This document shows, piece after piece, positions 48,810-58,125 of a stretch of DNA of 64,000 nt; the stretch's first letter is position 1, and the number at the start of each line of letters is the position of its first letter. Under the pieces are notes generated by a model, which saw only the letters and a list, made by a program, of their open reading frames with translations, ran no database searches and was not told the DNA's origin. Location of the stretch: NCBI GenBank assembly GCA_951812715.1, contig OX638323.1:2088577-2152576 (forward strand). Direction: 5' to 3'. The DNA is from an uncultured Pseudohongiella sp. Its GTDB lineage: Bacteria > Pseudomonadota > Gammaproteobacteria > Pseudomonadales > Pseudohongiellaceae. The translations under genes were made by a program, and so were the position numbers.

Positions 48810-49919
48810 TCAGTCGTCGCTCCAGCTAACCCTGATCGGCTCGCTGCCGTAGTAGTACACACCCGGTTCCTCATCCAGCGAGTAGGCCAGGTAGAAGTAT
48901 ACGGTCTGGCCCACCAACTGATAGACGGTTCCGATCAATGGGCCAACAGAGGGTTCCCGTCCGAAATGTCGCGTTCCTATGATCACGAGATCCTGGGCGT
49001 AAAGATCGATCTTGAGTTCGCCGGCCGAAGGAATGCTTTCCACGTCTGCGAGCGGATGGAAGTTGCCGTCGGCGTGACGCGCGAACAGCACTCCGTCTTC
49101 GGTCGAGGCAACCACGTGCAAGTTTCCCGGACGGCGGGCGTGGGACCGGTCCTTTACCACGGTGCCATAAATCGTGATTCGGTCCGATGGCTCAAATTGC
49201 TGGTGGAAACTCCAGCCGCGATCGGTGGTGGCGCCGCCGACGAACCGCGCATTGGTGTCGCGGCCATTGGTAGCGAGTCCTTCGCCTAGCAGTATCGGGC
49301 AATCCGCCGGGTTGCCGTAACGCATGGCCAACGCGCAGCGATCGTCGATGGAAAGCACCGGATCGCGCCGGCCATGGGACAAACGCGACACCATGATCGC
49401 CGACCGCACCGCGCTATGGCCGAATCCGAGGGTGTGGCCTATCTCGTGCACCGCGACATGATGGAAGTAGTGCTCGACTGTCTCGAACAAGGGCTTGCGA
49501 CCTTCGTTAAATATGATATCGCTTTCGAGAATGGCGAATGGATTCCAGGAAGTCTGAGTCACCGCGTCGGCGACGGTCGGACCGGCGAAATAGCTGTCAT
49601 CGCCACAGAAAGAGTCGGAAAAAGTAGCCGTATTAACCCCGTTCTGGGTGCTGCCGATGCTGTTATCGCTGCATGCCTCGCGTTCTTCGTCTATCGCCGA
49701 GAGCCTGATATTTCCTGACGCGTCCATCCACACGGCCAGCGAGCGGATAAAGCCCTCGAAAAAGCTGTGACCGCCGGGCAGCATCCCCGGCAAATGCGCG
49801 TAGTAGGTGTGGCTGTTATTGCGTAACGGCGACGGAAAACTCAGTTCGAATGCTTGCGCCGAACCGTGCAACAGACCAGCGCCAAGAAACAGGATCGACA
49901 GCATCCTTGTAACTTTCAT
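48810..49919 (-). CDS. Secreted matrixin-like metalloprotease
   Basis: 369 residues with a signal peptide (MKVTRMLSILFLGAGLLHGSAQA). The metzincin zinc site HEIGHTLGFGHS is complete, and the downstream Met-turn is probably SAIMVSRLSHG. Before it lies about 170 residues of pro/catalytic domain; after it, about 150 residues of beta-rich sequence. Likely an extracellular or periplasmic protease. Start set at 49919, where AAGGAG precedes the ATG; the open frame upstream to 50093 is atypical. Convergent with the FGE-like gene (10-base gap). Confidence 0.82.
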   Translation of the reverse strand: MKVTRMLSILFLGAGLLHGSAQAFELSFPSPLRNNSHTYYAHLPGMLPGGHSFFEGFIRSLAVWMDASGNIRLSAIDEEREACSDNSIGSTQNGVNTATFSDSFCGDDSYFAGPTVADAVTQTSWNPFAILESDIIFNEGRKPLFETVEHYFHHVAVHEIGHTLGFGHSAVRSAIMVSRLSHGRRDPVLSIDDRCALAMRYGNPADCPILLGEGLATNGRDTNARFVGGATTDRGWSFHQQFEPSDRITIYGTVVKDRSHARRPGNLHVVASTEDGVLFARHADGNFHPLADVESIPSAGELKIDLYAQDLVIIGTRHFGREPSVGPLIGTVYQLVGQTVYFYLAYSLDEEPGVYYYGSEPIRVSWSDD

Positions 49920-50002
49920 ACGTTGTCTCCTTACCCGATGCCCTAGCATGTGACGGCAAGTTCGCAAAATCAAGCGTCGGTAACAGGCGGGCAGGCAAGA
50001 GG

Positions 50003-50497
50003 TCATGTCGGGTTCGATATATTCCGCGTTCTCGACTCGCGCAATGATCGACAGGGACATGCGGGGGCGTCGGACACGATCCCGGGGCTGCAAAAGCGTT
50101 CCTCCAGAAAGCTTTGCTTGTGCGTCCGCGGCGAAGATTCAACCGCCTTCCAGGGACTCCAGTTGTCCGCGATTTCACATATTTTCAATTCGCCCGGATC
50201 AAGTAGCAGTTCAATGGTGAATTGGCGAAAGCTCGCTTCGCTGCCTAATGGCGCGAACATGGCGTCGCCAGGCCCGTAACGGCTATGCCCCTTGAGCCGA
50301 AAGCAGTTTCCGGCGCGGGAACGGTAGCGGCAGACGGTCAATCCCTGATTGTCGCCTGGAACCATCCATCGGTTCTCTTGAACTCGGTCGTCCTCGAAGC
50401 GCTCGATATCGCCGTCGGATCCCGTTCCGGGCGCCGCGGCGCACAAACCGGCTGCCAGCACGAGCGCTATTCCATTCAGTTGCAATTGGGTTTTCAT
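50003..50497 (-). CDS. Exported protein of unknown function
   Basis: 164 residues with a signal peptide (MKTQLQLNGIALVLAAGLCAAAP). RWMVPGDNQGLTVCRYRSRAGNCFRLKGHSRYG and LKICEIADNWSPW follow; several cysteines may form disulfides. The last 40 residues (FLEERFCSPGIVSDAPACPC onward) look less protein-like and could result from a frameshift. GGGAGACC precedes the ATG. Upstream of the matrixin-like gene on the same strand. Confidence 0.5.
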   Translation of the reverse strand: MKTQLQLNGIALVLAAGLCAAAPGTGSDGDIERFEDDRVQENRWMVPGDNQGLTVCRYRSRAGNCFRLKGHSRYGPGDAMFAPLGSEASFRQFTIELLLDPGELKICEIADNWSPWKAVESSPRTHKQSFLEERFCSPGIVSDAPACPCRSLRESRTRNISNPT

Positions 50498-50656
50498 GGC
50501 TTGGTCTCCCATCGTCTGTATTGCGGTGAAATCTTTATAGATCAGATTTGGGAAAAGACCCTGTATTTGCGTGAAACTGTTTCCGGCCGCCGGATCCAGG
50601 TCGACAGCCCCCACGGCAAAAACTAGAATCGAGGCAGTTTTTGCCGCGGAGCGACG

Positions 50657-51745
50657 ATGAATTTCGGCCCCTTATTCAGACCCTTCCTCCATCCAAAGCT
50701 GGAACTCGCCAATCGCATCGTCATGGCGCCGATGACCCGGCAGTTTTCGCCCGGTGGCGTGCCGGATGAAAACGTGCGCGACTATTATCTGCGCCGCGCC
50801 GAAGGCGGAGTCGGGCTCATCATCACTGAGGGAACGACGGTTCCCCACAAGGCCGCATCATCCGGCGTCAATGTCCCGCGCTTTCACGATGAAGCGCTGG
50901 AAGGCTGGCGGGCGGTGGTGGAGGCGGTGCATGGCGCCGGCGGCAAGATCGCGCCGCAGTTGTGGCATGTCGGCGCCATACGCAAGCCCGGCGAAGGTCC
51001 CTGGCCGGATTATCCAAGCGCCACTCCCTCGGGACTGATCCGGCCGGGCAAGAAGGTGCTGGAGCCGCTGACCCGGACGCAGATCGATGAGCTGATCGAA
51101 GCCTATGCGAATGCGGCGCGGGATGCCCTCGAACTGGGTTTCGACGCGCTTGAGCTGCATGGCGCCCACGGCTATCTGATCGACAATTTTTTCTGGGAAG
51201 GCACTAACCAGCGCGATGATGACTATGGCGGTTCCCTGGTCAATCGCACCCACTTCGCCGAACGCATCGTGCGCGCTATACGCCGGGAAATCGGCGGCGA
51301 GTTTCCTCTCATCCTGCGGTTTTCCCAATGGAAGCAACAGGATTTTGACTCGCGTCTGGCGCGAAATCCGGAGGAATTGGATCAGTTTCTGCGACCCTTG
51401 ATCGATGCCGGCGTGGATATCTTTCATTGCAGCACGCGCCGGTTCTGGGAACCGGAGTTCGATGGCTCCGCCTTGAACCTGGCCAGCTGGGTGCGGCAGC
51501 TTTCCGGCCGGCCCACGATCAGTGTCGGCAGCGTGGGACTCACCGAAGAATTCGTCGCCACCTATCGCGACGGCCAGGCCCAGGTGGCGGACATCGACGA
51601 GTTGGTCCGGCGCATGGAGCGCGAAGAATTCGACCTGATTGCAGTCGGCCGGGCGCTGATCGCCAATCCCGATTGGCCGCGTCGCATCCGTGACGGCGGT
51701 TCGATGCAAACTTTTCGGAAAGAAATGTTGACGGAGCTGGTCTAA
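50657..51745 (+). CDS. NADH:flavin oxidoreductase / Old Yellow Enzyme family
   Basis: 362 residues, FMN-binding TIM barrel. ANRIVMAPMTRQFSPGGVPDE opens the barrel; QLWHVGA, ELHGAHGYLIDNFFW (catalytic/substrate His pair region) and DYGGSLVNRTHF are family marks; VGRALIANPDWP binds the FMN phosphate. Probably reduces activated C=C bonds. The stop and the start of the next gene share a base (TAATG), so it is tightly coupled to a dihaem cytochrome c. Electron exchange between the two is possible. Confidence 0.92.
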   Translation: MNFGPLFRPFLHPKLELANRIVMAPMTRQFSPGGVPDENVRDYYLRRAEGGVGLIITEGTTVPHKAASSGVNVPRFHDEALEGWRAVVEAVHGAGGKIAPQLWHVGAIRKPGEGPWPDYPSATPSGLIRPGKKVLEPLTRTQIDELIEAYANAARDALELGFDALELHGAHGYLIDNFFWEGTNQRDDDYGGSLVNRTHFAERIVRAIRREIGGEFPLILRFSQWKQQDFDSRLARNPEELDQFLRPLIDAGVDIFHCSTRRFWEPEFDGSALNLASWVRQLSGRPTISVGSVGLTEEFVATYRDGQAQVADIDELVRRMEREEFDLIAVGRALIANPDWPRRIRDGGSMQTFRKEMLTELV

Positions 51746-52623
51746 TGAAATCAAACAAGCTGATTCTGTTGCTGGTGGGGGTCGCCGCATTTGTGCTGGC
51801 GGCAATGTTGTTCGCTCCGCCTTCGATCCAGGATGAGCTGGAATTTTCCGATGACGCGGGAACCTTGGCGCGAGGGGAGTATCTGATGACGGCCGGGGGT
51901 TGCATAAGTTGCCATCGAGGCATCGAACACGAACAGACTTTCAGCGGTGGTCTGGGATTGGAATCGAATTTCGGTACTTTTCATGTGCCGAATATCACGC
52001 CCGACGCGGACACCGGCATCGGCGGCTGGAGCGCGGGAGAGTTCCTGCGCGCGATGAAACACGGCCGCGGCCCGTCGGGCGGGTTCTATTTTCCTTCGTT
52101 TCCGTACCGGTCCTATGCCGGCCTGACGGACGAGGATGTGCTGGACATGGGTTCCTGGCTGATGTCGCTGGAGCCGGTAAGGCACGAGTCGCCCGCGCAC
52201 GAAACGCCCTGGTGGCTGATTCGGCCCGCCGTCGCCGGCTGGAATGTGCTGGCCGGCCTGAATGATCCGCCGGCGGAAGAATTCGAAAACGAACTCGTCG
52301 AGCGCGGCGCCTATCTGGCGCGCAATCTCGGCCATTGCGGCGAATGTCATACGCCCCGCAACAGCCTGGGAATTCCCATCGGCGGCCGCGAATTCGCCGG
52401 CGCCGAATTGGGCGAGGACACGATAGAGGCAATCGACGCGGTGGCCATGGAGGAATGGACGTTTGACAGTTTCGACCTGTTCCTGCTGATCGGCCTGAAG
52501 CCCGATGGCGAATTCGTCGGCGGCGACATGAACGAGGTTCTCGAATACAACACCAGTAAGTTGACCGACGCAGACCGGGACGCGCTGGCGGCATTTTTTA
52601 CCCGGCGCCGGCAGGAGGACTGA
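51745..52623 (+). CDS. Membrane-anchored dihaem cytochrome c
   Basis: 292 residues. N-terminal anchor or signal (LILLLVGVAAFVLAAMLFA), then two haem-attachment sites: CISCH (about residue 53) and CGECH (about 203). Segments LARGEYLMTAGGCISCHRG and NITPDADTGIGGWSAGEFLRAMKHGR resemble the cytochrome subunits of membrane alcohol/gluconate dehydrogenases. Acts on the outer face of the inner membrane. Coupled to the Old Yellow Enzyme gene by TAATG. Confidence 0.9.
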   Translation: MKSNKLILLLVGVAAFVLAAMLFAPPSIQDELEFSDDAGTLARGEYLMTAGGCISCHRGIEHEQTFSGGLGLESNFGTFHVPNITPDADTGIGGWSAGEFLRAMKHGRGPSGGFYFPSFPYRSYAGLTDEDVLDMGSWLMSLEPVRHESPAHETPWWLIRPAVAGWNVLAGLNDPPAEEFENELVERGAYLARNLGHCGECHTPRNSLGIPIGGREFAGAELGEDTIEAIDAVAMEEWTFDSFDLFLLIGLKPDGEFVGGDMNEVLEYNTSKLTDADRDALAAFFTRRRQED

Positions 52624-52819
52624 TTTAAGCGGAAATTTGGCGGAAATCGCGATTTACGACTAGATAGGTACGTGGACGCTGACTAGCGTTGCGAAGCTGA
52701 GTATTCCGCTGAACTTCAAAACCTGGCGCCGCCGGCATTCCGGCCTAACCGGAATTCGGCATTGGGCGATAGATAAGGGAGTGGGCGGCAACGGCAGTCG
52801 CCATCAAAAGGAGAGCTAT

Positions 52820-53137
52820 ATGCCAACCGACACACTCATTCTGCAGACTATTGTTGCCACCTGCTTTGCCACGACTCTGATTCCGAACGCCATGTGGCGC
52901 CGCCAGACCGGCAAGTACATCGGCTTTCGCAGCAATCTGCTGATGCTGTATTTCGTGTTCCTGGTAAGTTTCCTCGGCAGCGGCGTCGCCGCCAGCCATG
53001 ATGCCTGGGCAGCCGTGCTCAGAACCGCGCTGATGGTGTCGGCCACCTTCCTGATCGGCTGGCTCGTCGCCGTCATCGCCTATTGGCGCCGCTATCGGAC
53101 CCGCCCCCGCAGAGGCGCCCCGCCGGCTCGCTCCTGA
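52820..53137 (+). CDS. Small integral membrane protein of unknown function
   Basis: 105 residues, three hydrophobic segments (residues about 5-24, 37-55 and 65-88), basic C-terminal tail (YWRRYRTRPRRGAPPARS). AAGGAG lies five bases before the ATG, a strong ribosome site. No motif recognised. It may be independent of the cytochrome gene, whose stop is 196 bases upstream. Confidence 0.65.
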   Translation: MPTDTLILQTIVATCFATTLIPNAMWRRQTGKYIGFRSNLLMLYFVFLVSFLGSGVAASHDAWAAVLRTALMVSATFLIGWLVAVIAYWRRYRTRPRRGAPPARS

Positions 53138-53227
53138 GCGCTGAAGACGTCACGCAAAAATTAGCAACGCCAGGTATTCTCGACTACATTTTTGCTGCGA
53201 ATCTTATACTAGCAAAGGAGTCGAAAG

Positions 53228-53410
53228 ATGAGAGAACTTGACCAGGAAGAAATGGAGGCGATCGGCGGCGGGTATTCGCCGAGCGGGTCGCGCGGGTCGT
53301 CAATTCAGTACCAGATCGCGAGGCCGCCCAATCCCCTGACGGTGACCTTCGGGACGCCGGTGGAGCCGGGATTCGAAGTGCCCGCGGTGTTACCGGGCCG
53401 GTATTTCTAA
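53228..53410 (+). CDS. Short peptide with double-glycine-type leader (bacteriocin-like)
   Basis: 60 residues. The N-terminus MRELDQEEMEAIGGG has the layout of a GG-leader: acidic helix with spaced hydrophobics (L4, M9, I12) ending in Gly13-Gly14, where a C39 peptidase would cut. The rest (GYSPSGSRGSS..., then Pro-rich to GRYF) has no cysteines. AAAGGAG precedes the ATG, a good -10 box TATACT lies at 53205-53210, and a strong terminator follows, so it has the look of a genuine stand-alone gene. No C39 transporter or immunity gene is recognised nearby. Confidence 0.6.
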   Translation: MRELDQEEMEAIGGGYSPSGSRGSSIQYQIARPPNPLTVTFGTPVEPGFEVPAVLPGRYF

Positions 53411-53423
53411 GACTGGGCAGGAC

Positions 53424-53458
53424 CAGTCCGCGCGGAATCGTGGCCGCGCGGACTGTTT
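53424..53458 (+). terminator. Rho-independent terminator after the GG-leader peptide gene
   Basis: CAGTCCGCGCGG (53424-53435) and CCGCGCGGACTG (53444-53455) form a perfect 12-bp stem with an 8-base loop, followed by TTTGCT. Confidence 0.8.
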
Positions 53459-53504
53459 GCTCCTGAGTGGGCATGGCGTCGGCGCGAGCCGGCGCCTATT
53501 TTTG

Positions 53505-53984
53505 TCAGTCGTTGTCTTCGCGATAGGTTTCGTGGCAATTGCCGCAGGCGCCGCCCAAGCCGCGCACCGCGCCAAGAGTGGAAGCCATATCGCCGCCTGC
53601 CGCCACGTCAGCGAACTCGTTGGCTGCGTCGATAAGAGCCTGGGCCTTGACCTGGATATCGTCCATATTGTCCCAGATCAGGTCGAGGGCTTCGGTTTCG
53701 ATAGCGTAGCCCCGGGTGTCCATGGCGCCGAGCACGTCAGGGATCATGGGGGCGATGGAGGCAATGCGGCGGGCATTGCGTTCGGCCAGCTCCGCATCGA
53801 ACGGCGCGCCCTGGGTCATGGCGATAATAGGGCCGATATTGAACCGGAACAGCTTGAACACGGATTGCCGGGTTTCCGCGGCATCCGCGGCCAGTTGTTC
53901 CGGCGTGGGCTCATCTTGAGCCGATGCCACAATAAACATACTGGATGCGATCAAACCTGCGAGCGCTAGCAGAAGCTTCTTCAT
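53505..53984 (-). CDS. Cytochrome c' (class II cytochrome c)
   Basis: 159 residues with a signal peptide (MKKLLLALAGLIASSMFIVASAQ). Four-helix-bundle cytochrome with a single haem site CGNCH close to the C-terminus (LGGACGNCHETYRED), the class II arrangement. FKLFRFNIGPIIAMTQG near the N-terminus supplies the distal side. Periplasmic; such proteins bind NO or CO or carry electrons. The start at 53984 is preferred over an ATG three codons earlier because AGGAG is too close to the latter. Stand-alone gene. Confidence 0.9.
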   Translation of the reverse strand: MKKLLLALAGLIASSMFIVASAQDEPTPEQLAADAAETRQSVFKLFRFNIGPIIAMTQGAPFDAELAERNARRIASIAPMIPDVLGAMDTRGYAIETEALDLIWDNMDDIQVKAQALIDAANEFADVAAGGDMASTLGAVRGLGGACGNCHETYREDND

Positions 53985-54097
53985 TCTCGACATACTCCTG
54001 TTGAAAGATTGATGGCCTCGTCCGGCGGCTTTGCCGTGCTCCGCCGGCTAGTGCGGAAAATATAAAGCAATCCCGGCGAGATTGTAACCGCGCCGCT

Positions 54098-55201
54098 TCA
54101 GATGGCTACGTCCTTCCAGACGAACATCCGGGTGGCGAGTACGAAGCCGAGCACGAACCAGATCGCCATACCCAGCAGACTGGGAACAATTCCCGCCAAG
54201 GCGGCGCCGTCAACGGCGATGTCTCGCAGCCCTGAAACGACAAAACTCAATGGCAAAAGCTGGGCAATGGGTTGCACCAGAGCCGGCATGGCTTCAATGG
54301 GATAGAACACACCGGACAGGAAAATCTGCGGGAAAATGACGATATTCCCTATCGCCATGACCGCCTGCTGAGTCTTGGCAATACTGCCTACGCAAAAGCC
54401 CAGGTTCAAAAATACCAGGCTGGCGAATATCACCACCAGATAGAACTCGACGAAGTTTCCGACAATGTTCACGTTGAGTACGAACAAGGCGTAAGCAAGC
54501 AGCAAGCTCAACTGAAGCAGCACGATGCCCAGTCTGGCTACGACGATCGCGGTAACGAAATCCCGGGGTTGTATAGGCGTGACGAACAAGCGTTTAAGTA
54601 TGCCCTTGCGCCGGAATTCCACGACATTGAATCCGGAGCCGGCAATGCTCAATTGCATCAGGGTAAAGGCCAGCAGTCCCGGCAGCAGGAAATCCAGGTA
54701 GCGCTGGGAGCGCGCCTGCACATCTTCGATCGCCAGCGAAAACATTGTTTCGACGCCTCGGAACTGGCGCTCGATGGCGATCAGCTTTTGTTCCAGCACG
54801 GGCTGGATCAGACCCAATTGCCGGAATTGAGCCGCGTCCGTCAGCAAACGCAGTTGCGTTCCGGCGCGAGGCGCGGCGCCCGGCTCATTGAAGTCCGCCG
54901 GCAGCACCAGAACCGCCATTTGATCACCGGCGATCAATTGTTGCCGCAAGTCGGCTTCGGCTCCGGCGGTTACCGTGAAAAGCGGATCTTCCATCAGCAG
55001 ATTGACGAAATCCGCCGCCACGCCGCTGTCGGAGTTATTGACCAGGCCGAGGCTGACGGGCTCGGAATCGCCATTGTTGAGAAAGCCGAACACGCTCATG
55101 AAGATGATCGGAAAGAACAGGCTGAAAAAAATGGATTGCCGGTCACGCAAGAAAATTTTCAGGAAGACTTTTGACAGATGCCGTTGCAGTTTGCTCAACA
55201 T
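54098..55201 (-). CDS. ABC-2 type transporter permease
   Basis: 367 residues. One N-terminal TM helix (SIFFSLFFPIIFMSVFGFL), an extracytoplasmic domain of about 120 residues, then five C-terminal helices with the ABC-2 pattern (FRRKGILKRLFVTPIQPRDF and IFLSGVFYPIEAMPALVQPIAQLLPLSFVV). Partner of the ATPase gene 12 bases upstream. Together they form a simple exporter of the drug/polysaccharide/antibiotic class. The substrate is unknown; proximity to the GG-leader peptide gene is noted but is not evidence of transport. Confidence 0.9.
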   Translation of the reverse strand: MLSKLQRHLSKVFLKIFLRDRQSIFFSLFFPIIFMSVFGFLNNGDSEPVSLGLVNNSDSGVAADFVNLLMEDPLFTVTAGAEADLRQQLIAGDQMAVLVLPADFNEPGAAPRAGTQLRLLTDAAQFRQLGLIQPVLEQKLIAIERQFRGVETMFSLAIEDVQARSQRYLDFLLPGLLAFTLMQLSIAGSGFNVVEFRRKGILKRLFVTPIQPRDFVTAIVVARLGIVLLQLSLLLAYALFVLNVNIVGNFVEFYLVVIFASLVFLNLGFCVGSIAKTQQAVMAIGNIVIFPQIFLSGVFYPIEAMPALVQPIAQLLPLSFVVSGLRDIAVDGAALAGIVPSLLGMAIWFVLGFVLATRMFVWKDVAI

Positions 55202-55213
55202 AGGTAAATCCTT

Positions 55214-55981
55214 TCAGTCCCGCAGGGCGTGGCCGGTCAGAGCCAGAAAAACATCTTCGATATTACCGTGCAGCGGCGCCTCCGGCGGATCCGGCGCATG
55301 TTTCAGAATGAGGCTTTGCGGCGTATCCTCGGCGACGATCTTGCCGTGATCCATGATGGCGATGCGGCCGCACAGAAATTCGGCCTCTTCCATATTATGC
55401 GTGGTTAGCACTATGGTCATGCCGACGCCATTCAGTTCCCGGACAAGATCCCAAAGATTGCGCTTGGCCTGCGGGTCCAACCCGGTGGTCGGCTCGTCGA
55501 GAAAAAGCACTTTGGGCTTGTTGACCAGCGCGCAAGCGATAGAGAAACGCTGTTTCTGTCCGCCCGACAGATTGTCGGGCCGCGCCTTGGCTTTCTCGGC
55601 CAGGTCTACGCTGGCAAGCAACGCCATGGCGTCGATATCGCGCCGATACAGCGCTCCAAACAGGTCCAGCAGTTCGATCAAGTTCAATTTGTCAAAATAT
55701 TCACTGGCCTGCAATTGCACGCCGATGATCTGCTTGACGCTGAACGGGTCCTTGGCAACGTCGATGCCATCGACGAATGCCGAACCGCCGTCGATATCAT
55801 TCAGCCCCTCGAGCATTTCCAGGGTAGTGGTCTTGCCGGCGCCGTTCGGTCCGAGAATGCCGTAGATCTCGCGCTCGAAAATCTCGAAGGACACGCCGTC
55901 CACCGCGGCAAAAGTACGCGACTTGTCCTCCGGCAGCGGGTAGCGCTTGACCAGATCGATGGCCTTGATGATTGTTGCCAC
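55214..55981 (-). CDS. ABC transporter ATP-binding protein (ABC-2 exporter)
   Basis: 255 residues from a GTG start at 55981 (GGGAAGGAC upstream); an in-frame start at 56017 would add 12 residues. Walker A GPNGAGKTTT, Q-loop QLQASEYF, signature LSGGQKQR, Walker B VLFLDEPTTGLDP, and H-loop TTHNMEEAE. The short C-terminus with IEDVFLALTG is typical of the DrrA/CcmA-like group. Cotranscribed with the permease. Confidence 0.93.
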   Translation of the reverse strand: MATIIKAIDLVKRYPLPEDKSRTFAAVDGVSFEIFEREIYGILGPNGAGKTTTLEMLEGLNDIDGGSAFVDGIDVAKDPFSVKQIIGVQLQASEYFDKLNLIELLDLFGALYRRDIDAMALLASVDLAEKAKARPDNLSGGQKQRFSIACALVNKPKVLFLDEPTTGLDPQAKRNLWDLVRELNGVGMTIVLTTHNMEEAEFLCGRIAIMDHGKIVAEDTPQSLILKHAPDPPEAPLHGNIEDVFLALTGHALRD

Positions 55982-56050
55982 GTCCTTCCCTTTAATCGCC
56001 GCGGATGAAAGCACCAATGCGGCTTTCGCGGTTCCGAGCTCGCGGGCTCG

Positions 56051-56329
56051 CTAGTAATAGTCGTACTCGGGTCGTTTCGGTTTGATCGGCGCAATCAGAA
56101 AATAGAACACCCAAGCGAACCACGAAAGGCAGATCATTGCCAGCAGCCAGGCGATTTTCTCCATCCCGGTAGTCTTTTCGGAGGTGGCGATAATCCACAT
56201 GGGAGTTACCCAGATTGCAACGACAACCAGGACGCCAATCAGGCTCAGCCCGATTGAAATCACCGGTAGCAGCAGCACTACGGCAAGCAGCAACAGGATG
56301 ATTGTCACGAACGTGGACAGTACTTTCAT
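56051..56329 (-). CDS. Small membrane protein, PLDc_N-like
   Basis: 92 residues, two to three TM helices (about 5-45 and 63-82). The C-terminal part, MEKIAWLLAMICLSWFAWVFYFLIAPIKPK, resembles the phospholipase-D-nuclease N-terminal domain (a two-helix module also found alone). Start MKVLSTFV chosen because GGAGAAC precedes it. Upstream of the ABC exporter genes on the same strand, 69 bases away. Function unknown. Confidence 0.6.
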   Translation of the reverse strand: MKVLSTFVTIILLLLAVVLLLPVISIGLSLIGVLVVVAIWVTPMWIIATSEKTTGMEKIAWLLAMICLSWFAWVFYFLIAPIKPKRPEYDYY

Positions 56330-56526
56330 TAATGTTCTCCAGTGCAATCAGCGATTTTCCTTACAATCCATGGAGAAATACCTGCGAATTACGTGCCAAT
56401 CGCCGAATGGCCTGATCTCCTTGGACTTCGCTGCATTCCGAAGGCTGAAAGCGCGCCGGCATCGGGCCGAAAAACCGAAAGTTGGCGAAATTCGCCTTCA
56501 GGTCGAAGATCCATTACCAGATGGGC

Positions 56527-58119
56527 TTACTGATCTCCTATGTAACCGGGCCCATGGAGGATTCGACCTGGCCGGTTGCCGGTATGAACACCCTCCCGCA
56601 CCACTACCTCCCCGTTCACGAGCACGTATTTCATGCCCACGGCGTATTGATGTGGATCTTCGAAAGTGGCGCGGTCCATGATCTCATCGGGGTCGAAGAT
56701 CGCGATGTCGGCGAAGAATCCTTCCGCCAGCAGGCCGCGGTCGTGTATCGACAGGCGCTGGGCGGTCATGCTGGTCATCTTGCGGACCGCCTGTTCCAGC
56801 GTGATTAAGCCGCGCTCGCGCACATAGCGCCCAAGCACCCTGGCAAAGGCGCCGTATTGCCGCGGATGCGGCGCGCCTTCGCCGAAGATGCCGATTGGTC
56901 CGTCGGAGCCGATGGCGGTGGCCGGATGCCGCATGATGCGATCTACATCGTCCGAGCCGATGGCGTGATAGACTGCGGTGGCGCCGCCATTACGCAATAT
57001 GTCGAAAACTATTTCCGCCGCGTTCTCCGGCGTCGGCTCCATACCGGCTTCCATGGTCAATTCCGCCAGATTCTTGCCGGCCATGGAAGGGTCCCAGCTA
57101 TTGCGGGAGATGAAAACATTGGCCGGATCGCCACCACCCCGGTCGAACAGGATGCGCTCTACCACCGCGTTCTTGATCGTTTGCCGGGTCTCGTCGCTGT
57201 CGAGCCGCGCGACCAGCGCATCGTTGCCGCCTTCCTGGGCCCATTGCGGAATCAGCGCGCTGATGCCCGTCTGGGATGCCGTATAAGGATATTGATCGAT
57301 GGTGATGTCCACGCCGCGGGCGCGGGCTTCGTCGACCAACCGCAGGCTATCCACCGAAGCGCCCCAGTTCGGCGCGCCGATGACCTTGTGATGGGTCATT
57401 TGCACCGGAATTCCGGCTTCCTCGCCGATACGGATCGTCTCGTTGACCGAATCGATCAGTTGCGAGGCTTCCTCGCGCATGTGGGAGATGTAGATGCCCT
57501 TGTAATCCGCCGCCACCCGTGACAGCTCGATTACTTCCCCGGTCGAAGTGAAACTGCCGGGCACATAGAAAAGGCCGGTAGAAATGCCGAGAGCGCCTTG
57601 TTCCATGGCCTGGGCCACCATTTCCTTCATCCGCTCAAGCTCGACCGCGGTGGCGTCGCGATCTTCGGCGCCGATCACGATCGAACGGATCGTACCCTGG
57701 CCGACGAATACCGCCCAGTTCGGACTGATTTCCAATTCCTCGATTTCCCGATAATGCTCCGCCACCGGCCAGGGCGAAGCGCCATCATTGCCTTCGGTCA
57801 AGGTGGTTACGCCTTGCAACAGGGCGCTGTCGGCGGTGGGCACATCGAAGATGCCGCGAATGGCGTGGGTATGCGGATCGATGAACCCCGGCGCCACCAC
57901 CAGCCCAGTAGCGTCAATGGCCGTGGCGGCAGCGGCTGCCGAGAGGTCGCCGATAGCGGCGATGCGGTCGCCGCGGATGCCAACATCGGCCTCGAACCAG
58001 GGATTGCCGCTGCCGTTGACGATGCGGCCGCCGCGAATGAGGACATCATAGTCCTGGGCGGCGGCAGCGCCGCTGAACGCCAGCAGCGCGAGCGCGACGA
58101 GACGATTGAACAGGTTCAT
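56527..58119 (-). CDS. Exported D-aminoacylase / N-acyl-D-amino-acid deacylase family amidohydrolase
   Basis: 530 residues with a signal peptide (MNLFNRLVALALLAFSGAAAAQ). Amidohydrolase superfamily: DVLIRGGRIVNGSG, GFIDPHTHA (metal HxH), QMTHHKVIG, ITIDQYPYTAS and AIGSDGPI (catalytic Asp). MTSMTAQRLSIHDRG and a final beta-sandwich return are typical of dihydroorotase/D-aminoacylase enzymes. Likely releases D-amino acids from acylated or peptidic substrates in the periplasm. Downstream of, and probably cotranscribed with, an M13 peptidase (6-base gap). Confidence 0.9.
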   Translation of the reverse strand: MNLFNRLVALALLAFSGAAAAQDYDVLIRGGRIVNGSGNPWFEADVGIRGDRIAAIGDLSAAAAATAIDATGLVVAPGFIDPHTHAIRGIFDVPTADSALLQGVTTLTEGNDGASPWPVAEHYREIEELEISPNWAVFVGQGTIRSIVIGAEDRDATAVELERMKEMVAQAMEQGALGISTGLFYVPGSFTSTGEVIELSRVAADYKGIYISHMREEASQLIDSVNETIRIGEEAGIPVQMTHHKVIGAPNWGASVDSLRLVDEARARGVDITIDQYPYTASQTGISALIPQWAQEGGNDALVARLDSDETRQTIKNAVVERILFDRGGGDPANVFISRNSWDPSMAGKNLAELTMEAGMEPTPENAAEIVFDILRNGGATAVYHAIGSDDVDRIMRHPATAIGSDGPIGIFGEGAPHPRQYGAFARVLGRYVRERGLITLEQAVRKMTSMTAQRLSIHDRGLLAEGFFADIAIFDPDEIMDRATFEDPHQYAVGMKYVLVNGEVVVREGVHTGNRPGRILHGPGYIGDQ

Positions 58120-58125
58120 GACCGC

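Noticed and set aside
54098..55981. ABC-2 exporter as the transporter of the GG-leader peptide
   Set aside because: The ATPase has no C39 peptidase domain, the genes are on the other strand, and cytochrome c' lies between. Proximity alone is not enough.
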